Source of the DNA: Rubrobacteraceae bacterium
GTDB lineage: Bacteria; Actinomycetota; Rubrobacteria; Rubrobacterales; Rubrobacteraceae
Length of the DNA stretch: 9,796 bases
Direction of reading: 5' to 3'
Assembly (NCBI GenBank): GCA_029240775.1
Contig: JARDZQ010000034.1
Location: 1 to 9,796 of the forward strand
Shown: positions 7,115 through 9,796 of the stretch, piece by piece
How the letters are laid out: each line of letters begins with the position of its first letter
Position numbering within the stretch: the first letter of the stretch is position 1
Position numbers and translations under genes: made by a program
The notes under the pieces: generated by a model
Databases searched by the model: none
Seen by the model: only the letters and a program-made list of their open reading frames with translations
Told to the model about the DNA's origin: nothing

Positions 7115-7989
7115 CGTTTGATCAGGCGCCGCGTCTCTCCTACCACGGACTCCCTGACGTTCATGTTCCCGGCACGCACGGGCTGACCGAACGCGATCCT
7201 CGTGGTCACGTTGCGCAGCGCGGGCGTCAGCATCTGGAGCGTCGCCGCGAGCCACTCGCGGTCGCGCCCCTGACGGCGGATGAAGGTCAGGGGGTTGCGC
7301 AGGGCGGTGGGGGAGAGCACCCCGCAGACGACCGCGGGGACCACCGTGAGGTCGGCCACCAGCCGCGCGAAGAGGTCGAGGCTCTCGGACCAGCGCTCGA
7401 GCGCCTCCACGGCGCCGGGAAGCACCGTCGGGTCCGGCTCTATCCTCCCGCCGGGGAAGGTTAGTACCGCCCCGCCACGCCTCAGGTGCCGCGCAGCACT
7501 CCGGACCGCCCCGAGCCGCCCCGGCGACTCTTCGGGGACGGGGATCAGATACCGCGAGGTGTGGGGGAGCGCCGCGAGGAGCGGCCTACGCGCGGCCATC
7601 ACGCGCAGATCACTCCTCGGTACGGTGGCGAAGAGGGCGAGAGAGTCGGCCAGACCGGGATGGTTCGCCGCGAGCAGCACGGGACCCTCCAGCGGGATAT
7701 TCTCCCTTCCTTCGACAACGACGCTCCGCGCCATCCTCTCCAGCCCCCACGCTCCGCCCGCGGCGAGTCCCGACTCGCCCACGATCTCGTCGTAGGTCGC
7801 GACCTGGCGCGCGAGACGCTCGGCCGGGACCCGGGCGAGAAGCTCCAGCGGACGTAGCTCCGCGCTCAACCCGAAGGCTTCGAGCAGCTCGTCCGCACAC
7901 AGCTGCGTGAGGGTCTCGACGCGCTCCGGGCGTCCCGGCTCAGGCTCGTGTACCGGGGTCACCGTGGGTAGTTGAGAGACGTTATCCAA
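7099..7989 (-). CDS. PlsC-like glycerolipid acyltransferase family protein
   Basis: A 296-residue protein of the LPLAT (PlsC) superfamily, which transfers acyl groups to lysophospholipids or other acceptors at the membrane. Motif I, the catalytic HX4D, is NHPGLAD (109-115). Motif III is represented by FPGGRIEPD (178-186), a departure from the usual FPEGTRS. Motif IV is represented by VPAVVCG (217-223). The N-terminal 90 residues are an extra acidic or helical region without hydrophobic anchors. The TTG start at 7989 is supported by AAGGA 9 bases upstream (7999-8003 complement); a downstream GTG is also possible. It heads the minus-strand operon with the MFS transporter and the small membrane protein. 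The true acceptor is unknown; motif III divergence argues against simply naming it plsC. Confidence 0.82.
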   Translation of the reverse strand: MDNVSQLPTVTPVHEPEPGRPERVETLTQLCADELLEAFGLSAELRPLELLARVPAERLARQVATYDEIVGESGLAAGGAWGLERMARSVVVEGRENIPLEGPVLLAANHPGLADSLALFATVPRSDLRVMAARRPLLAALPHTSRYLIPVPEESPGRLGAVRSAARHLRRGGAVLTFPGGRIEPDPTVLPGAVEALERWSESLDLFARLVADLTVVPAVVCGVLSPTALRNPLTFIRRQGRDREWLAATLQMLTPALRNVTTRIAFGQPVRAGNMNVRESVVGETRRLIKRCEPD

Positions 7990-7998
7990 CGCTGTGCG

Positions 7999-8003
7999 TC
8001 CTT
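7999..8003 (-). promoter_or_regulatory. Ribosome binding site for the acyltransferase
   Basis: AAGGA on the minus strand stands 9 bases before the TTG at 7989. It is the main reason to accept the TTG as the start. Confidence 0.5.
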
Positions 8004-8077
8004 GGCATCGCTACTTCACCTTACCAGTATGGCGGCGGCAGAGGCATTGTTCATCGTACAAATGGACTAATTTTGCT

Positions 8078-8091
8078 GGTCCTGGAGGACC
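8078..8091. repeat. Short perfect inverted repeat in the folB-acyltransferase gap
   Basis: GGTCC-TGGA-GGACC forms a 5-bp stem with a 4-base loop, about 90 bases upstream of the acyltransferase start. It has no U-tract on either side, so it is not an obvious terminator. It could be an operator or chance. The rest of 7990-8169 shows no gene and no clear promoter hexamers. Confidence 0.35.
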
Positions 8092-8131
8092 GGTTCGAAG
8101 TAGCCGGGGCGTTCTCACACCGATTTATACG

Positions 8132-8149
8132 CGCCCTGAGCTCCGGGCG
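8132..8149 (-). terminator. Weak terminator-like hairpin after folB
   Basis: CGCCC and GGGCG (5 bp, 8-base loop) lie about 20 bases after the folB stop on the minus strand. No T-run follows, only a modestly AT-rich TATAAAT, so intrinsic termination is uncertain. Confidence 0.3.
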
Positions 8150-8169
8150 GTTCGTCGTGTGTGGATCTC

Positions 8170-8571
8170 TCAGGCGCCACCTTCGTCGCGGCGGCGCAGG
8201 ATCTCGACGGCAGAGGCCGCGAGCACGGTGCCGCCGAGCCTGACGTGGGGCTTGGCGACACTGACCCGGACCGCCTCCACCGCCGGGAACTCCTCCACTA
8301 CCGCTGCGGCTATCCTCTCGGCGACCGTCTCGGTCAGGTTGACGGGCGGGCCCTCGACGATCTCCTTCGCCCTCTGGTGAACCTGGCCGTAGTCAACGGT
8401 CTGCGAGAGGTCGTCGGAGCGGCCCGCGGGGCGCAGGTCGAGGCGGAGCTCGACGGACACGACGAAGGGCTGGCCCAGCTCACGCTCTGCCGGCAGCGTG
8501 CCGTGCCGGCCGTGGAAGACCATGCCTTCGAGCAGGATGCTGTCTCCGGAATATCTCTCGCCATGATCCAT
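8170..8571 (-). CDS. folB: Dihydroneopterin aldolase
   Basis: A 133-residue FolB that cleaves 7,8-dihydroneopterin to 6-hydroxymethyl-7,8-dihydropterin and glycolaldehyde in folate synthesis; many homologues also epimerise at C2'. The family blocks are complete: FHGRHGTLPAERELGQ (19-34), DLSQTVDYGQV (54-64), EGPPVNLTETVAERIA (73-88) and VSVAKP (103-108). By comparison with the Staphylococcus aureus enzyme, the active-site residues E29, Y61, E81 and K107 are present. Length fits the family (about 120 residues) with a short N-terminal extension. The ATG at 8571 is chosen; the frame is open upstream to 8766, but that overlaps the divergent reductase gene. No RBS precedes the ATG, but TATACT lies 7 bases before it, indicating a leaderless mRNA. 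Other folate genes (folP, folK) are not beside it. Confidence 0.93.
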   Translation of the reverse strand: MDHGERYSGDSILLEGMVFHGRHGTLPAERELGQPFVVSVELRLDLRPAGRSDDLSQTVDYGQVHQRAKEIVEGPPVNLTETVAERIAAAVVEEFPAVEAVRVSVAKPHVRLGGTVLAASAVEILRRRDEGGA

Positions 8572-8578
8572 CCGGGGC

Positions 8579-8584
8579 AGTATA
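8579..8584 (-). promoter_or_regulatory. folB -10 element, probably leaderless transcript
   Basis: TATACT on the minus strand ends 7 bases before the folB ATG at 8571. Transcription would therefore begin at or next to the A of the ATG, which fits the absence of a Shine-Dalgarno sequence. The -35 region is poor. Confidence 0.5.
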
Positions 8585-8618
8585 AGGGGACGTAAGTAAT
8601 CGTGCGTGGCCGGAGGCG

Positions 8619-8627
8619 TGCTAACCT
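8619..8627 (+). promoter_or_regulatory. Possible extended -10 for the RibD-like reductase
   Basis: TGCTAACCT resembles an extended -10 (TGn plus TAnnnT). It would start transcription near 8634, leaving a leader of about 16 bases containing AGGAGG. No good -35 is seen. Together with the folB promoter it makes 8572-8649 a divergent promoter region. Confidence 0.35.
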
Positions 8628-8641
8628 GTTCGCAAGACACG

Positions 8642-8647
8642 AGGAGG
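8642..8647 (+). promoter_or_regulatory. Shine-Dalgarno AGGAGG unusually close to GTG 8650
   Basis: A perfect AGGAGG is separated from the GTG at 8650 by only 2 bases, tighter than usual. No better in-frame start lies 5-9 bases downstream, and the protein fold begins just after the GTG, so this start is kept. Confidence 0.5.
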
Positions 8648-8649
8648 CT

Positions 8650-9327
8650 GTGATCGTTCGTCCCACCGTTACCGTGAGCTACGCGCAGACCCTCGACGGC
8701 CGCCTGGCCGCCGCGAACGGATCTTCGCGTTGGATCAGCTCCCCCGACTCGCTCCGCTTCGCCCACCAGCTACGCGCCGAGCACGACGCGGTGGCGGTCG
8801 GCGCCGGCACCGCGTGCAACGACGATCCTCGTCTGACGGTTCGCCTGGTTCCCGGCGACGACCCTTTGCGCGTCGTCGTGGACAGCGCCCTTCGCACCCC
8901 GCTCTCCGCTGCTGTCCTTGCGAACGGAGCCGCGAAGGGCACAGTTCTCGCCGTCACGGACCGCGCCCCCGACGAGCGATGCGCGGAGGCCGAGTCTCTC
9001 GGCGCGACCGTCCTGAGGCTTCCGGCGAGCGGTGAGGGCAGGGTGGACCTCGACGCCTTGCTCTCCGGGATGCACTCTTTAGGCGTTCGCTCCGTCATGG
9101 TGGAGGGAGGGGCGGCCCTGATCACCTCCTTCCTCTGCGAGCGGCTGGTGGACCGCCTCGCCGTCTGCATCGCGCCGAAGATCCTGGGCCGCGGCATCGA
9201 GGCCGTGGGCGACCTTGGCATCTCCGACCTGACGGACTCCCTGATGCTCACAGACACCGCCGTCACCCCCTACGGCGTGGACCTCGTCATCGACGGCCGC
9301 GTCGAGTACCCGAACGACCGCCGGTGA
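8650..9327 (+). CDS. RibD C-terminal domain family reductase (pyrimidine/pterin reductase, DHFR-like fold)
   Basis: A 225-residue stand-alone protein equivalent to the reductase half of RibD, which reduces the ribosyl side chain of 5-amino-6-ribosylaminouracil 5'-phosphate with NADPH; the deaminase half is absent. The family blocks are clear: VTVSYAQTLDGRLA (7-20), GSSRWISSP (24-32), VGAGTACNDDPRLTVR (50-65), LRVVVDSALRTP (73-84), SVMVEGGAALI (148-158) and APKILGRG (175-182). Stand-alone members include riboflavin and archaeal reductases and uncharacterised DHFR-like enzymes. Beside folB and before a dehydrogenase, a pterin or related substrate is plausible but unproven. The GTG at 8650 is chosen; the same frame is open from 8602, but that overlaps the promoter region. 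It overlaps the next gene by 4 bases (GTGA). Confidence 0.85.
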   Translation: MIVRPTVTVSYAQTLDGRLAAANGSSRWISSPDSLRFAHQLRAEHDAVAVGAGTACNDDPRLTVRLVPGDDPLRVVVDSALRTPLSAAVLANGAAKGTVLAVTDRAPDERCAEAESLGATVLRLPASGEGRVDLDALLSGMHSLGVRSVMVEGGAALITSFLCERLVDRLAVCIAPKILGRGIEAVGDLGISDLTDSLMLTDTAVTPYGVDLVIDGRVEYPNDRR

Positions 9328-9796
9328 GCGCCGAACCTTGCCCGCCTGGATGGCTCGACGCCCGCGCCGTCTGGTTCGCCGCACCGCGTACGGCCGAGCT
9401 GCGCCGGGAGCGGGTGCCACCCCCCGGACCCGGCGAGGTCCGCGTCCGCTCCGTCGTCTCCGCTATAAGCCACGGGACCGAGATGCTCGTATACCGCGGC
9501 GAGGTCCCGGAGGGCACCGCGCTCGACCTGCCCACCTTCGCCGGCGACTTCTCCTTCCCGATCAAACACGGCTACGCGACCGTCGGTCGGGTCCTCGACT
9601 CGGGCGCCGGGCACCTCTCGCCGGGCGACCTCCTCTTCGTCCACCACCCGCACCAGGAGGTCTTCACCGTCGCGGCCGACCTCCCCGTGCGTCTCATCAA
9701 CGGCACCGACCCCACGACCGGCGTCTTCTTCGCCAACCTGGAGACCGCCCTGAACGTCGTTCACGACACCCCTCTTCGCCTCGGCGAGACGGCGCT
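9324..9796 (+). CDS. Medium-chain (zinc-type family) dehydrogenase, N-terminal part; 3' end outside window
   Basis: The first 157 codons of a medium-chain dehydrogenase/reductase open to the right edge. The GroES-like N-terminal fold is recognisable from RAVWFAAPRTAELR (14-27), PPGPGEVRVRSVVSAISHGTE (start about 33) and YRGE, then KHGYATVGRVLDSGAGHLSPG and the start of the hinge. The usual catalytic-zinc Cys of 'CGTD' is His here (SHGTE, H50), and the 'GHE' ligand pair is 'GYA'. The layout is closer to the BchC-like subgroup (ISxGTE...YRG...GYxxVGRV) than to alcohol dehydrogenases, so zinc may be absent. The Rossmann nucleotide-binding domain lies beyond the window. The GTG start at 9324 overlaps the RibD-like stop (GTGA), giving coupled translation with the reductase. 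Confidence 0.8.
   Translation, partial: MSAEPCPPGWLDARAVWFAAPRTAELRRERVPPPGPGEVRVRSVVSAISHGTEMLVYRGEVPEGTALDLPTFAGDFSFPIKHGYATVGRVLDSGAGHLSPGDLLFVHHPHQEVFTVAADLPVRLINGTDPTTGVFFANLETALNVVHDTPLRLGETA

Noticed and set aside
7115..7255. 47-residue N-terminal extension of the MFS transporter
   Set aside because: It overlaps the acyltransferase gene in another frame and is Arg/Asp-rich with no homology; helix 1 starts after the GTG at 7114.
8071..8110. tRNA-like stretch with GGTTCGAA after a GGTCC/GGACC hairpin
   Set aside because: The GGTTCGA resembles a T-loop, but the flanking bases do not pair as a T-stem and no acceptor, D or anticodon arms can be placed.
8572..8766. 65-residue N-terminal extension of FolB
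   Set aside because: It covers the divergent promoter and the start of the RibD-like gene, and has no FolB homology.

Overview
The window is high-GC bacterial DNA, probably from an actinomycete. The frequent ATA (Ile) and AGG (Arg) codons, GTG/TTG starts and GC-rich third positions resemble Rubrobacter and its relatives; this assignment comes from codon style and remembered protein resemblance, not from a marker gene. Genes are tightly packed and often overlap. There is no CRISPR array, no insertion sequence and no complete tRNA or rRNA gene.

Left part, plus strand, 1-746: the C-terminal end of a type IA topoisomerase (topoisomerase III, topB). About 770 bases follow without an intact gene. 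Most of that gap (about 760-1320) is the decayed, frameshifted C-terminal third of a berberine-bridge-enzyme-like FAD oxidoreductase on the minus strand. The remainder (1321-1515) is leader for the next operon.

Centre-left, plus strand, 1516-5431: four genes overlap end to start. They encode an amine-oxidase/phytoene-desaturase-type FAD enzyme, an ABC-2 exporter ATPase, its permease, and a PIG-V-like membrane glycosyltransferase. The coupling suggests one process, perhaps modification and export of a lipid or isoprenoid; that is inference. The short convergent gap at 5432-5498 carries three inverted repeats whose arms interleave.

Centre-right, minus strand, 7989 to 5499: a PlsC-like acyltransferase, an MFS exporter of the TetA/DHA1 type and a small four-helix membrane protein form a compact operon. 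Acyltransferase plus MFS recalls the LplT/Aas lysophospholipid recycling pair, but this is only an analogy.

Right part, 8170-9796: dihydroneopterin aldolase (folB, minus strand) is divergent from a stand-alone RibD C-terminal-type reductase, which overlaps by 4 bases a zinc-ligand-less medium-chain dehydrogenase running off the right edge. These three look like part of a pterin (or flavin/deazaflavin-like) pathway locus. The folB promoter appears to give a leaderless mRNA.
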